Source: Topomyia yanbarensis (taxonomy: Eukaryota > Arthropoda > Insecta > Diptera > Culicidae). From it: a stretch of DNA of 64,000 bases. Shown in pieces: positions 1 through 12,298 of the stretch. The DNA is taken from positions 14,198,001-14,262,000 of the forward strand of contig NC_080672.1 of NCBI RefSeq assembly GCF_030247195.1. The letters are read 5' to 3'. How positions within the stretch are numbered: the first letter of the stretch is position 1; every line of letters begins with the position of its first letter. The translations under genes and the position numbers were made by a program. The notes under the pieces are model-generated. The model searched no databases, was not told where the DNA came from, and saw nothing but the letters and a program-made list of their open reading frames with translations.

Positions 1-3000
1 TGGGGCGGAAAGTACGCAGAATTGCACGCGAAAAAGTCCTAGAAGAATTTTTTAATCGTCGGATACTCCGAATATTTCCGAATATGCGCGACTTTAGAAG
101 TGAAAATGAAAAAAAAAATGATGAAAACTGAAAAAACGCAGATATGGGCAACGGTTCGTTGACGGATTCACGAGAGAAACAATGTTCCGTCTGGTGACTA
201 GGTTCTACGGTGTGTATTCGATTCAATCTTATACGGAACCAAGAATCCTTTTTCGGCAGCAGCTGCATTCCACATTCAAACAATTCGCGATGAAAACATA
301 ATATTGTATATAAACGCAATAATTGTTTGATAAACTCACAACTTTATCTGGCAGCACAAATTCTCACGCTAAGCGTAGTGTAGTGCGCATATTACTGTAA
401 CGTTCCTCAGATAATGACAGCTATGCATCTGTTCTATGCTAATTATTATGACAGTAGGAGTAAAGAGACCAAAAAAGGGGCTGTGTATTCACTTTGATGT
501 TTCACCAAAGAAATATAGACATAGAAAATTCTTCTAAGAATCGAGGATAGCAAAAGCAGATCAAAATTTGATGTCATATTTAAAAAATCTAAAACTGATA
601 GCAAAATATGATTTCTACTTAATCTAATCTCGATGTTCGACTTTGCTCGGGGATGGTACCTACTCCTTGTGTGTCCTGGGGAAAATATAGAAGATCCTGA
701 GTGCTTTATCTGAAGAAATCCTAGCGCATTACCTTAGTTTGCGTTCTTTCGCATTGCTCCTTTCCGAGTAATGAGGCGGCAGACACTTAGGCATTAGAAG
801 GTGATATTTTTGAAAGATCGTTTAGCTTCAACGAGTGTTCCCGTCTTTCTTGTCAAAAAAACGTTCGAAAATTGGAAAATTTCGTGGAACAAAGTTTAGG
901 AATTCCAAATGATATCTCGGGTTATGTCCGATCATTAAACGTTGGATGAGCATTTTCGGGCTATGAAGGTCGTGCCGAGTGCGCTTGTAGCGACGGCTAT
1001 CGCGACATTTAACATGTTGTCTGGTCGTGCGGCTAGTATTATGGCGCCATATCTCCGCTAAATGATTTCGTTTCGCCTAGTTCTACTCACAGTTGTGATG
1101 ACTATCCTCGATTTTCCCAATATGTATCTTCTACATATTTTTAAACACGATATGTATCAAAATAAAGTTATCTTTTCTATTTTGGAATCTACGGATTCTC
1201 TCATATACCCGCTATCGAGTTAATTACCAACGCAACGATAGTTTCGCTCACATTCAATGTCAGTCCTTAGTGGAATTCTATGCAGTTTTCACTGGTTGAT
1301 GGATTTATTTACAGTATATGCATTTTTCATGGTAGCTCAGAAAAGAGGAGCTCTGGCCTTGATAGCAATGCGTGATTTTGCATAAGATAAAAAGGCATAT
1401 CATACTAACGAATAAACCTAGTTTCGAACCCATTTTATGGTATTATTTTCGGAATGAGCTTATGAGAAGTACATGTTGACAGAAAGTGAAGTGAAAGTAA
1501 ACCTTCGTTATCTGTTGAACGTAATTAGTACATTCACCTTCAAAAAAATTTCCATTTCAGGAGCTGAAGGTCGAACACGGCAATGTTTAAAATCACCAGC
1601 CGTAGTGTCAAACCTGTCACTTTGCTGCATTACACGTCTCGAGCCACAACAAACATAAATACGATCACCAACCCAAGAATAAAAGTAATAAGTACATCGA
1701 GGCAATTGACATTTGTCATTTGCTTTTTATCTTTATAACAGGAGAAACTGTTTGCAAATGAAGGCCGAGAAAATTGATTTTTTTAGCTTCAGCAACAAAT
1801 AATCGGTCACTGAGAACATTGTGTGAAGCTTTTGTTACTTGTTTACCGATCTGTGTCAGGTTCATCGTACATATCTGACAATCCAAGAATAAATTTTTAT
1901 GTGGTGCTCTCCGTTAATGGTAGACGGGCTTAAATCTTTCGTATTATGTTGTGATAAAATTCTTGTCGATGATTCCCTTATATCTGCGCTCTTTCCCATT
2001 TTTGTTCCGTGACAACTTTGAGGTGTCTGCCGCCCTCAAGAATCTAACAGGATAAAAAACCGTAATTGTCGGTTTTTGCTATATTCACTGATAGTTGGAG
2101 ATGAGGGTGGTACTTACTTAAAATAATACCACCGACTCAGCAAGGCTTCCATCGATACCATTCCGACCAGAAACAAATAACAAAGCTTTAGCTGAATGAA
2201 ATTTTTATAGCATAAATCTGGTTCCCGTAGTAATTGAAATAACAGGAAATTGTAGCAAGTATCAAAGTGAGATATACCATTGATAGATTTTTGCTAGATC
2301 CTCAGGTCGACACAGGGTTGGATCTAACAGGAAATACTGATTTTGGATTTTTTGGAAAGTAGGTAATGTGGCCATAAAAGCTTATTTTTTATGTAGTTGT
2401 TCACTCTTCAAACATGGGGCTATTCACTCTTTGATTAGTTTTTAAGGAATTTAAAATGCGAGTGAATTACGAGAAAAATTAAGGACGTTGCAAGCAATGA
2501 ATTAAAAATGAAGCTTCTTCTACCAAAAATATTTTGTTTAACAGAAGAGTAAATAATAATTGTAAAACCAAATAGAAAGAATGCTGAATCTTTGAATGAA
2601 GACTAGGCATCTCAATCTTTTGTTTATCATTTATTTGCCAGTGGCACTCCTATGGAAGTCTTTTCTTTCAATCTAACGAAAACTCTTAAGTGCGTACTTT
2701 TATCCTATCTTACTCTACATGTGCCAAAAGTGCTAGTGATCTTACCAGAAAAATTGGAGATGATATTAATTTTTGCCCCCATGGTTCTGAGACACATGCC
2801 AGACGTTTGACATCAAATGTAAATCAAAGAGCAAAATATGTAATAACCGGACAAGTAATTGAGATCGTGGTACAGGAGAAACATAATACAAACCAAAAAT
2901 TCGTATGAAACGCCATGATTATTTGAAGTTTTGGAGAAATAGATGGATTCATATTAATACAAGGTTGGTCATTCATGATTTCATGAATTTGGTCACGATT

Positions 3001-5370
3001 TTCTTCAAAAGCAACCTTTACGGAATAGTGACCTCCACGGTTTCATGACCAGTTTTTTCCGTGTACCGAAACCTTTTTTCGAAGCAAGTGCAATCCTTCA
3101 CCATTTCGAGCATTCTAAAGTCAACGACCCACATTCACTCCGGAGTACTGAACTCAAAATAAAACACTTCGTTTGCCAATACATCTCCGAGGCTACGTAC
3201 AGCGAAACGACTTAAAAGCCAATAACTCGCTAAATGAAGCTATTGAATTAATTCGCAGTTTGTGTCCTTCGCTTTTCACCATACATATCTCTCTTTCTCT
3301 CCCTCTGCGTATAAAGCGGTCCAAGCCATAACTAAAACCCCAGAAGCCAAATCCTTTAGAGCACTAAACCGAAACCAGGCAACAGCCAGCAAGAAAAGTC
3401 AATAAATAATTTAACAAAAAAAAAGCTCCTTCATATTTCGTTTCCTTGATTTCGATCTCCTCGGGTGATCCGATTGTAGCGTCTTATGTTTCCGCTCGAA
3501 TGGTGGTCTGCTTCGAATACTTCCCCACAATCCCTCCAACCTAAGACCCCTGAGCTCAAGCTCTTTCCCTCACATACACACACAAACACCCATAAATAAA
3601 TAAACGCGTTTGGGGTTTCCTCGGGATTGCATCCCTTCGTTTTTTTGCTTCTCCTTCGGTCGGTATCTATCTCGCTCACATCCGGAAGCGGTAGCAACCG
3701 GGACCAGACAGAACCTCAACCAGTGAATTGATGTGAAATCAATTTTATTGAATTTGGATCGACCGGGCGCGCTTCGATACTTGGCAGCCGAAATTCCGAC
3801 GCATTATCCCTCAGCTTCAAATCCCGCCGGGATTGCATCGCGTATTTGAGGGGCATTTGTTATACATGTATAGTACACAGTATGTAGGTACGGAGCGCCA
3901 CTCGAAACCCCCTCGCTTTTGTGATCCGCTTTCGTTCGGTTGGGATAGCGTGCACGTTGCAATTTTCGATTGATGGCACCTTTCCCCTGCCCCTGCGCAG
4001 CTTTGCACTCTGTGTCGTAATGGTAGAAGGAAAAAAAAACTTTTTTCAACACGGGAAAAATACATGCAATATTCATTAAGATTACCTAGTTTGATTAGGA
4101 TCCGGATGGGGAACTGCCGGTGGCAAGCGGGAAGAACTCCTTTTCAGGACATGTACTCCCACGAGATTTCGATCGAAGTAGGCGCATTACCAAAGCAAAC
4201 CTTGAGGTTGGCGCAAGCTGAGAGAGTAGCTAAAACTAGATCCAATTATTATTGTCGCATCTCGGTGCACACTTCAATTGCACCGGCGACACAGTCGTCG
4301 TTGCCTGATCAGGATTGGCACGACGACAAAAAAAAAAACGATATCCGAACGAAACACTCCAAAGCTGTTCTTTATTTATGTATTATTATGGAGAAGCATC
4401 TCCTAGCACTGTTTTGTCTCCTTATTATCTGTCTTGGTTCCATTTTTTTTTCTTGTGCGCTATGACGACGGCTGTTTGGATCGATTGAAGGTGCCGACCC
4501 AGATTTTCAATTCCAATCGTGTCCCGTGCGTGTACCTATTTTCCCCTTTCAAGCTCCTTTGCACCAGAATAGCATTGAACCGGGAGCAAGGGTACCGGAT
4601 ATCTCAAGGGGTTTGTTGTCCCTTGTACCGAACACCACCAGAACAGCTCGGATGATAGTTTGGATTTGCTGTACAACATCATCCCTTGTGTAACGTACTC
4701 CTCGGGTAACGCAACATATGTGGAGGTACAGTACAGACGGGTAAAAAAAAAATGCTGTCACTTGGAAAGGTAGGCGGCGAAAGCGGCACTGGTAGTAACC
4801 AACTGACAATTACTGACCCGTTCCCGTCAACTCGGCACTGGGGACTGACAACTATTAATTATCAACTGCTTGCTGCGCGGTGGCAGCCACCAGCAGCAGC
4901 AGCGGGAGACGGCGTGTAACTTTTAATTTTCGAAATTACGACGTTGGTGTGGTCGGTTTGTAGGCATCCGGAGGGAGAGCTTAGAAATAGAACGCACCTG
5001 GGCTGTTAGAAGGGGGGTGAAGGAACAGTACGAAAATAGATCGGATGTGGAAGCTTTTGTGGTTGATGGAATGAAGGGAGGGTTCGATGGGAGGTCTACT
5101 AATTGGCAGTTTGCCAATGACAAGTTGGCAGTTGGAAGCTTCAGAGTCATTTTCTAACATCAAAGGAATTAAAACAAAACGATTGTCAACAACTGGGTCG
5201 AATGTGACATGTGATAGTTAGTAGATAGTTCTACGAAATTCGCTAGTTCTTTTAACAAGGAAGAATAAATTTAGAGAAAATTTTCAATGGGACGTAAGCG
5301 AAAATGAGCGTCTCTCTTATTCTTGCATCAGCCGGCGGATATCATAGTAGGCATAAGCCTCGATTTTGTA
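1..5370. other. Non-coding DNA without recognisable gene
   Basis: No reading frame here looks like a protein, and the short open frames show no motifs. The part from about 3100 to 5200 is richer in G+C and carries short simple runs, including CAG triplets near 4890-4905. It resembles unique intergenic DNA more than transposon debris. A piece near 2095-2165 shares, in reverse orientation, the phrases CTGAGTCGG and TAAGTAAGTACCAC with the dispersed repeat at 7185-7545. Confidence 0.5.
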
Positions 5371-5379
5371 TATTTTTGA

Positions 5380-5530
5380 AAATTTCTAAAACCTTCACCA
5401 GCATTCCATGATTAGCAGTAATGCTTTATAAAAGTCAAGAACATTTTAAGAAATTTCGGAAAGTTTCACAAACTGCAGAGAAGAACTGTGAACTTTTTTA
5501 AAGCTCTGAAAAACATCAGCGAATTTTATT
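5380..5530. repeat. Decayed GAAAGTTT/TTCAGAG-type repeat block
   Basis: Phrases such as gaaagtttcacaaactgcagagaag recur with drift. They are the same style of degenerate short tandem repeat that fills 8290-9180 and 9950-10500. No coding content is visible. The unit length is hard to fix by eye (about 30 bases). Confidence 0.4.
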
Positions 5531-5532
5531 GA

Positions 5533-5598
5533 CACTAGAACGTTGCACTTGCGTTTTCCACATTAGAACGTTGCGCTGGGGCAAAAATGTACGCGCTT
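5533..5598. repeat. Isolated terminal repeat of the 8060-8252 MITE family
   Basis: The motif AGAACGTTGCRCT occurs twice about 30 bases apart, and the second copy runs into CTGGGGCAAAAATGTACGCGC. The reverse complement of the right end of the hairpin at 8060-8252 reads CTAGAACGTTGCACTGGGG followed by TACAAATGTA. This is therefore a diverged relative or leftover end of that family. A second shared phrase, ATATTA(C/T)TATAACTTTGCGAATT, occurs at about 5772 and 7553. The two stretches may thus be parts of one larger old element. Confidence 0.45.
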
Positions 5599-5599
5599 G

Positions 5600-7180
5600 A
5601 TCGCAATTTTCGCAGGTAAAATAACAAACAAAGGAAATGTATAATACATCATTTTCTTCGTTTTTAACAGCTGTGTAAGTAAGAGTACGGAATTTATTGA
5701 ATCAATGATACATAAATTGGTTTGAACAAAATAAAAATTGAATAAATCGCGATTTTGACTTTTTTCATAAATATTACTATAACTTTGCGAATTATCCTTG
5801 AATCATAGAATATTTCTACATTGTTCGATGTGGAATTCTTCTAGTAAATTTGTAATAAAATTTCTTGCAACAATCCATTTTATTGTCCAACAATAAATTA
5901 TATAGTTAATTAACATATCGTGTTACTGTTTCTATGAGCAATATAAAAAATGTTTAAATGTATTAAAAATATCAATTTTTATAATGTTAAGTACTAGCGT
6001 CCAACCCCGTCTACCCCCACTATCTCCTTTTTCACAAACTAATGTCATATTAGACTGTAGTATAAATTATTGTTAAGCTACTGTTTTAGTACAGTGAAAA
6101 CAATGGCTTTTAGTCAACACATCATTAGGGTAGGGTATTCACGTTCATACATTTCAATATACACCACAACACCATATTATCCCTGGAAAATGTTATGAAC
6201 CACCGCCTGAAACTAGATGGTGATGATGTAACAGGTGTGATCTGTGTCCGTCTAAGTTCTTTTTATGAATCCTTTTCTGAACCAAGCGCTGCAGAGTGTG
6301 TGGCAAACCATTATCGTCGTTATCTTCCACTTACTACTGAATTAAAGACTTTTGCACAAGAAAAATTCACGCATTGTCTTCCTATTTTCGTCCGCGTCAA
6401 TTTTTATACAGTGATTCATCAGCAGTGCTATCTTTAAAAATGAACCACCTTGGTTATGCAACTAATTTTTTCCGATCTTTTTTTATTGCACATAATTAAG
6501 CAAACTTCATTTCGTTATATTTTGAATTGCACATATTTTGTCGTATGTAATTTTAAATCCACTTTCATTTGATGGCATTGTAAGGGAACACGTATCCGCC
6601 GGTTGATGCCAATCGAGCTGACATTTCTTTAGACTGAACAAACTAATTTATTTGTTTGTTTAGTGTTTATTTGACCAACTAGGAAACGAATCCACTGGGT
6701 CTTTAATGCGGGTGGGAAATACGCATGATCTTGTCTGAGTGAATGACTTTTGAATTATGTATGAGGGTGGAGAACTGACAATTCGCAAGATCAATTCAAA
6801 TCCAATTACCAATTTGCGGCAATCATTTCAGCACGATAAATGGGAGGGAAGCACGTCATGTGCCGTTTTACGCACGATTGCGCAATGTATATAGGAAATT
6901 CCATAGAACATGAACATTTTTGCGAGTAGCGGCATAAAAGTGCTACTACAAAATGAAGGAAAAATTCGTATTAGACCAAGGGGAAAATAACGTGGTAATA
7001 TGACAGAGAGTTAGTTAGTATTGGGTAATCTTTGCGCGACATAATTTTTGAATGTTCCACTATACCACTTTTAAACTCATTGTTTACGGTCCATTTTACA
7101 TTGTGGACAACACTCCTGACAGCCGGCTGTCCGGAGTTCAAGTTGTTTTCGATGAAACAATCTCAATAAACAATTAGCTA
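5600..7180. other. Gene-free AT-rich stretch
   Basis: No gene is recognisable. The sequence is AT-rich, with scattered short frames that lack motifs. Around 5770-5790 it shares the phrase TATAACTTTGCGAATT with 7557-7573, which points to an old dispersed repeat. Confidence 0.5.
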
Positions 7181-7184
7181 GAGT

Positions 7185-7545
7185 TTAAACGCCTAGAAGA
7201 TTTACGTATCCTACAGTCAATAAACTATTCAAACATGCACGAAAATATATTCTCAGTCGCATCGCTTGCTTAAAGCGAATCCTGACTAACAACCCACCAA
7301 CTACCCAATCCCTGGTACTTATGGGAGTGTCACTGAGTCGGGGCCTTCCGTTAAGTAAGTACCACATCAACACTTCCTTTCTCATCCCAAGTTACGATTG
7401 TCGTGGCCCGCAATGGTGGCTCTAAGGCGAAACTCTCGCTTGGAGTGGATCAATTGTTATTCCCAAACAATGCTCCTCAAGTAGTCTGGCTGGAAAAGTC
7501 ATCAGTCAGCAATCTACGAAGTATACCGTGCTTACGCAACGCAAC
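7185..7545. repeat. Dispersed repeat (mosquito-type, class unknown)
   Basis: The block contains the phrases ACGTATCCTACAGTCAATAA, GTCACTGAGTCGGGGCC and TAAGTAAGTACCACATCAAC. From memory these belong to a high-copy culicine repeat, but no search was run. A related phrase lies inverted near 2095-2165. No protein motif and no clear ends are visible, so the class is left open. Confidence 0.4.
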
Positions 7546-8059
7546 GCAAATATTATTATAACTTTGCGAATTTTCAACCGATTTGGAAAAAAATCAAATG
7601 ATTCTAAAAGTTGAAAAATGGTCTTAGAACGCAATAAAATGGAATTTCGACATTTTTTTTTTAAAAGTGCAATTATTAGGAAGAGTGAAAGTTTAAAAAT
7701 CGGGTTTTGGAAAATACAACAAAATGGGGTGGAAATTAAAATGAAAAAAATATTTCTGGCCAGTAATACATTGGTAACACACTGTTACAGCAGTAATTGT
7801 GCGCAAATTATATTTGCGAGTCATTGTTTTGAAAAACTATAAAAAATAAACAATACAACAATAAAAATCAGCAAAAATGAGAACGATTTTTTGTTTCTCT
7901 TCAAAATTAATTTAAATTAAATGAATAAATGATTAAAAACGATTATATGATACGAATGGTTACTTATGTAGTAAAACAATCAATATTTAAACTGGTATTG
8001 TCACGAATCACATTTCCACTGACAGTACGAAACCTGACAAAACACTAACGGAAACCGTA

Positions 8060-8252
8060 CACTGGGGTACAAATGTACCCCACGCCAACTTTGACACTTG
8101 CTTCTACGAAGGCTATAAGTAAATTGGCTACACCACTTTTTCCTACTCTTACTAGGAACTCTAAATTGAATTATGGTCCCAAGTCGGAAAATGTCGAATT
8201 CTCGTCTTTACATGGCTCCAAAGAAGGCGTGGGCTACATTTGTACCCCAGTG
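8060..8252. mobile_element. Hairpin MITE with 27-bp inverted ends
   Basis: The left end (8060-8086) reads CACTGGGGTACAAATGTACC then CCACGCC. The right end (8226-8252) is its reverse complement with one mismatch. The 193-bp unit has no coding capacity and would fold into a long hairpin, as expected of a miniature inverted-repeat element mobilised by another element's transposase. Outside the right end, CAACGTTCTAGGG continues the repeat seen at 5533-5598, so the true ends may lie slightly further out. No target duplication can be assigned. Confidence 0.65.
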
Positions 8253-8289
8253 CAACGTTCTAGGGTTAACGAGGGATGTTCTGTTCAAT

Positions 8290-9180
8290 TTTAAAGAACT
8301 TAGACAAAATTGAAGGAAGTCTGGCGAATATCGGGAACACCGCAAAGTTAGAAAATGTATTGTAAAGCTAAGAGAGGCTGTACGAGTTTCAAAGGAATTT
8401 CAAGAACCACACAGAAGTAATGTGAGCTACAGCGGAACTCTATGAATAACAGGTAATTTTGGTTCAAAGGAAATTGCGGACTTCAGGAGAGTAATTTGAG
8501 CTTCAGGAATTCTCTGCGAATTGCGATGGAAATTATACGGAAGATTCGGGTACGTTTTACAAGTTTTGTAGGAGGTCTGCGACTTTCCAGAAAGTTTTGT
8601 GCGCTGCAGTCAAGCTCAAAGAAATTTCGCTAACATCTGCACGGTTTGGGGAAGTTTTGTGATCCTGACGAAAGTTTCACAGTTAGAGAAAGATTCGGCG
8701 AGTTTCAGAGAAGTTGTGGGATCTTCTAAGTAGCACTGCGAGGTTGAGACGTAAGGGTAAGTTTTTTCAAATTCAGGAATGTGCACAAAAGTTTAGTTAT
8801 TTTTGGGGATATTTTACGTGATTTTAAATAGTTTGTTAAACTTTGAGAACGTTTGAACTTTTAAGAAAATCAAGGAAATGGGTAATCTTTAATTGTACAA
8901 TCGTCAAGTCAGCTCTGCAATCTTTGGAGAAAGTTTAAAATCTTTATGTCAATCTTGCGACTTTCAGTGAAGTATTGAGGATTACTGAGGAGATTTGTAA
9001 AAATTTGGAAACCTTAAAGGAAGGTCGGAAGGTGTGAACTTTTAAGTACATCTGCCATCTGATCTGCAGTACAGTATTATAAACTTTGCTGAAAGTCTAC
9101 ACACTTAATGAAGGTTCTGAAAATTTTGCTAACATCAGGGAAAGTTTTGCAACCCTCAGACTGAAGCTTTGTGAATTTTA
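8290..9180. repeat. Degenerate short tandem repeat
   Basis: Phrases such as GAAAGTTTTGYGA, TTCAGGAG and GGAAGTTTTGTG recur at irregular spacing over about 900 bases with heavy drift. This is an old minisatellite-like array. The same motifs reappear in forward sense at about 9950-10130 and in reverse sense at about 10250-10500. Confidence 0.5.
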
Positions 9181-9945
9181 AGGATTAACTTCATATAGCT
9201 TTTTTAATCTAGTTGTAATTAAGATTTTTTTTAAATAATTTCCACTATCTCCAAGTAAGTTCAACTTTTTGGAAAACAGCTCCGGGGCTGTTTGTAGGTC
9301 GACGCAGTGAACTTCATTAAATATTTGCAATATTTTGAGTGTGGAGTAGTAATAATTAAATGAACACAACAGAATAAAATGGAAATTATAAAAAATATAT
9401 TTTCGGGGATCTCTCAACCGAAGCCGAGGTGCGCCAATTGCATGAATTCTATAGTTATCTGAGGAAAGTCCGTCCATTTAAACAATTAATCATCCAGTTA
9501 GACAACCAGCTCGTTTGGGAAGCGCCACGCAATCCATAGTTACCAAGGCGATGGTGTGTGGGATACAAGCTCATTCTACATTCGGACGGCAAAACTAATG
9601 CGACAACTCTTCAACCAGTGCCTTATAGCGTCGAAAAACAGTGCGAATAAGTCGAGTCAAATTGCACACTTGAGAGCAGCAATCATCGAGAGCTGATGAG
9701 TAGGCGACGGCTAGCCTAGACCCCGGTCGGGAAGCAATTCGCGTGAAGCAGCGTACCCTTCGCGGTTGCTAGGAGCAACCGGCCAAACTACCAAGCGATG
9801 ACCAACGACGCGCATTCCAGTGCGCGGAGCAACTTACCAGGGGGTAGGCACTCTTCAAATTTACTCAAAACTTATAATTTGTAATTTTCCTTCTGAAATC
9901 AAGTATTTGAATTAGAAGTTTTCCTTTTATAAATAATTGAATCTG
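9181..9945. other. G+C-richer block between repeat arrays
   Basis: This stretch interrupts the repeat blocks on both sides. Its second half (9480-9845) is clearly richer in G+C. No coding motif, terminal repeat or RNA gene could be recognised. It may be an inserted element or part of a larger repeat unit. Confidence 0.3.
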
Positions 9946-9949
9946 GAGG

Positions 9950-10505
9950 ACGACTCAACTACATGGAATTGCTAGCTGGGTTGTTACGAAAGCTTCTGGC
10001 GGACAGTTTGGGGAGGTTTTAGCGGTGCGAATTTCTGGGAAGTACTGCGGACGCCAGAAATTTTTCAGGAAAGTTCTGCGAATCTTTTTTGAAACTTGCA
10101 GATCTTCTTGGGTATTAGTCGCAGTTTGCAGATTTTTTTCCTGTAATATGCAGTATTTCTCTAAACATAGTAGATTTTTGTTAAAATTTACAAAACGATT
10201 AAGGATTGTCGATATTGCTTAAAGATTATAGAATTTTCGTATCGTTTGTATATATTCATCGAAGTTTGTAGAACTTGCAGTTCAAGGAGAGTTCCCAAAT
10301 TTCTCTGATGCTCTCGGAACCACACCAAATTTCATAGAACTTACTGAAAAGTCCTAGAAATTCTCTTAAGTTCGAATAATTTTCCGAAAGTTTTCAAAAT
10401 TCCGCTGCAGTTAGTTGAACTTCACTGGTATTCTTAGGACTTCTGTCGAATTTGAACAACTCCCCTGAATATTTGAGAATTGCGCCTAACAATCTTAAAT
10501 ATTAC
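9950..10505. repeat. Same degenerate repeat, inverting midway
   Basis: From about 9990 to 10130 the motifs run forward (CAGGAAAGTTCTGCGAATC). From about 10250 to 10500 they run as reverse complements (TTCCGAAAG, CAAAATTCCGCTGCAG). The block is therefore a decayed inverted arrangement related to 8290-9180. Confidence 0.4.
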
Positions 10506-10509
10506 GAGA

Positions 10510-12290
10510 TTTTTCTATTGTTCACTATCCCTTATGTTCGCTACGGAACCTGATTTATTGGCAACTCGCCACAGTACATGGAAATTGTCTCTATTTCGTA
10601 TCAGAAAGCAATATAATATGGAATATTATCATTTTATTGATTAGCGTGGAAGAAAATCACTGTAGAAGCTGTCATGTTTGTGTATTCGTTTATATAATAA
10701 TAAGAAAAATTATAATTTTTCACTACATGAGCTGTTCTTTAAGGCAAGAATTTTCTTCTTGAACAAATGGAACATGCAAGTAAACCCCAAGCCAAGCCAA
10801 TACTAGTATTTATCACACCTGAATGCTAATAAGTGTCCCATGGACTTATTCCATTTTTCTTTCGAGTGAAAATTTCTTCAAGTTTTCGTTTAAAAGCCGA
10901 GGCGGAAAGTTTTATTCAGGTATCACAATCAGAATCTTCGTATCTATGGACGACGACAAAATCGAGATACGCTGACACGATCTGGAACTGTGTGCGTAAA
11001 GGGCGTCTACTAAATAATTCATGTTGCGATCCGGAGAGACTACCTATGTGACATGGACAAACATCTTCCGGATATTCCCAAATGAATTCGCTTTGTGAGA
11101 ATGCGGCCGTCCAATTCATTCCTACTTGACCTCACGAACACTTGAACCCTGCTATTCACGTTGGATATAGCTGTTAAATTACCACATTTCTTGTCTAAAG
11201 ATCCACTGGGTTCCTGTCCAACAAATCTGTGACAAAGCGAACTTTTGATTCTTCACGAATCGTGCGATGCAACTTTTTTTTCCATCCATTAAATGCATTT
11301 TAAATCCACGCGTAATTAGTGTCTTCCAGTTGTTGAATGATATATGTCAAAGATGACTTGTATAGTCATCTGATCAACTATGATTACAGTACCACGAATC
11401 AATCTCTATGCATTTATTGCGTATTCTGCAAGAAAGAAAACCTTACATTCAAAACCGCATTTTTATGAAGCAAACTTATACATTATAAATACTTTGATGT
11501 GTTAGATTCGACTCAATGCTCCGACAATAGTACGCATCAGTTGGCTAATTAGCTTACGAATTTCGAGCTCAAACTTCTTTGATTATTTGAACGTTCTATT
11601 TGATTCATAACCTATAGCACCTAACTCTGCTCTGCTGAGTTTGGTGACTGATTAGTAGTAAGATCGTGGATACCACAAACTTATATTACATGGTAGCGGT
11701 ATACGCAGAGGCTCATCCGCTTTGATTTCTAATCATAAGCTTATTTCGCTTGGATTATTGGGTATTCGCTTGTACATTTGTGATCAATTAATTGATCTGA
11801 TAGGCAATGGAAAGTTAGGCTACTTGGTAAGAGATTGAATTGGTTCTATTTTTGCTCTAAGCAAGTTTCAAAATCTTGGAACATTGTTTGGTTTTCACGT
11901 GTAGTCCTAGAACAGGATACATACTAACATCGAAAAAAATAATCGCAACTATAAAATGCTTTGTCGTCCAACTCCTGCTCTTGGAACGGAGATCTTGGGT
12001 CTTATTACGATAGGGTTCAGGTGTATATGGGATTAGGACACTATTCTGTTTTGCATTGATTGACGATCCCTTCCATCATGGCTGTCCCATTTCACAGCTG
12101 CTCCCTCGCTACTGGTGCTTGCTGTTAATTTTGAGCTACTGGATGCCGGTTTTTGGAGTTGTCATTATGGCGTGAATCGCAGTCACAAATTCGGTTTCCA
12201 TTTGTGGCCTGTAAACTGGAACTGGCATGTATCAAGTTGTGATTTTATGCGCAAGATTTTGTTCAATGGAACCGAACACTTTTATTTTCT
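10510..12290. other. Gene-free stretch
   Basis: No gene, RNA or clear repeat end is recognised. Short frames around 10830-11120 resemble a worn coding remnant, but no motif could be named. Confidence 0.4.
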
Positions 12291-12298
12291 AGCGTTAC

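Noticed and set aside
2940..3070. Inverted words around GGTCATTCATGATTTCATGA as a MITE
   Set aside because: The matches are short and interrupted, and no consistent ends or duplication could be found.
4064..4465. 133-codon plus frame
   Set aside because: It has no domain, signal or conserved motif. It ends in a low-complexity T-rich stretch and is most likely chance.
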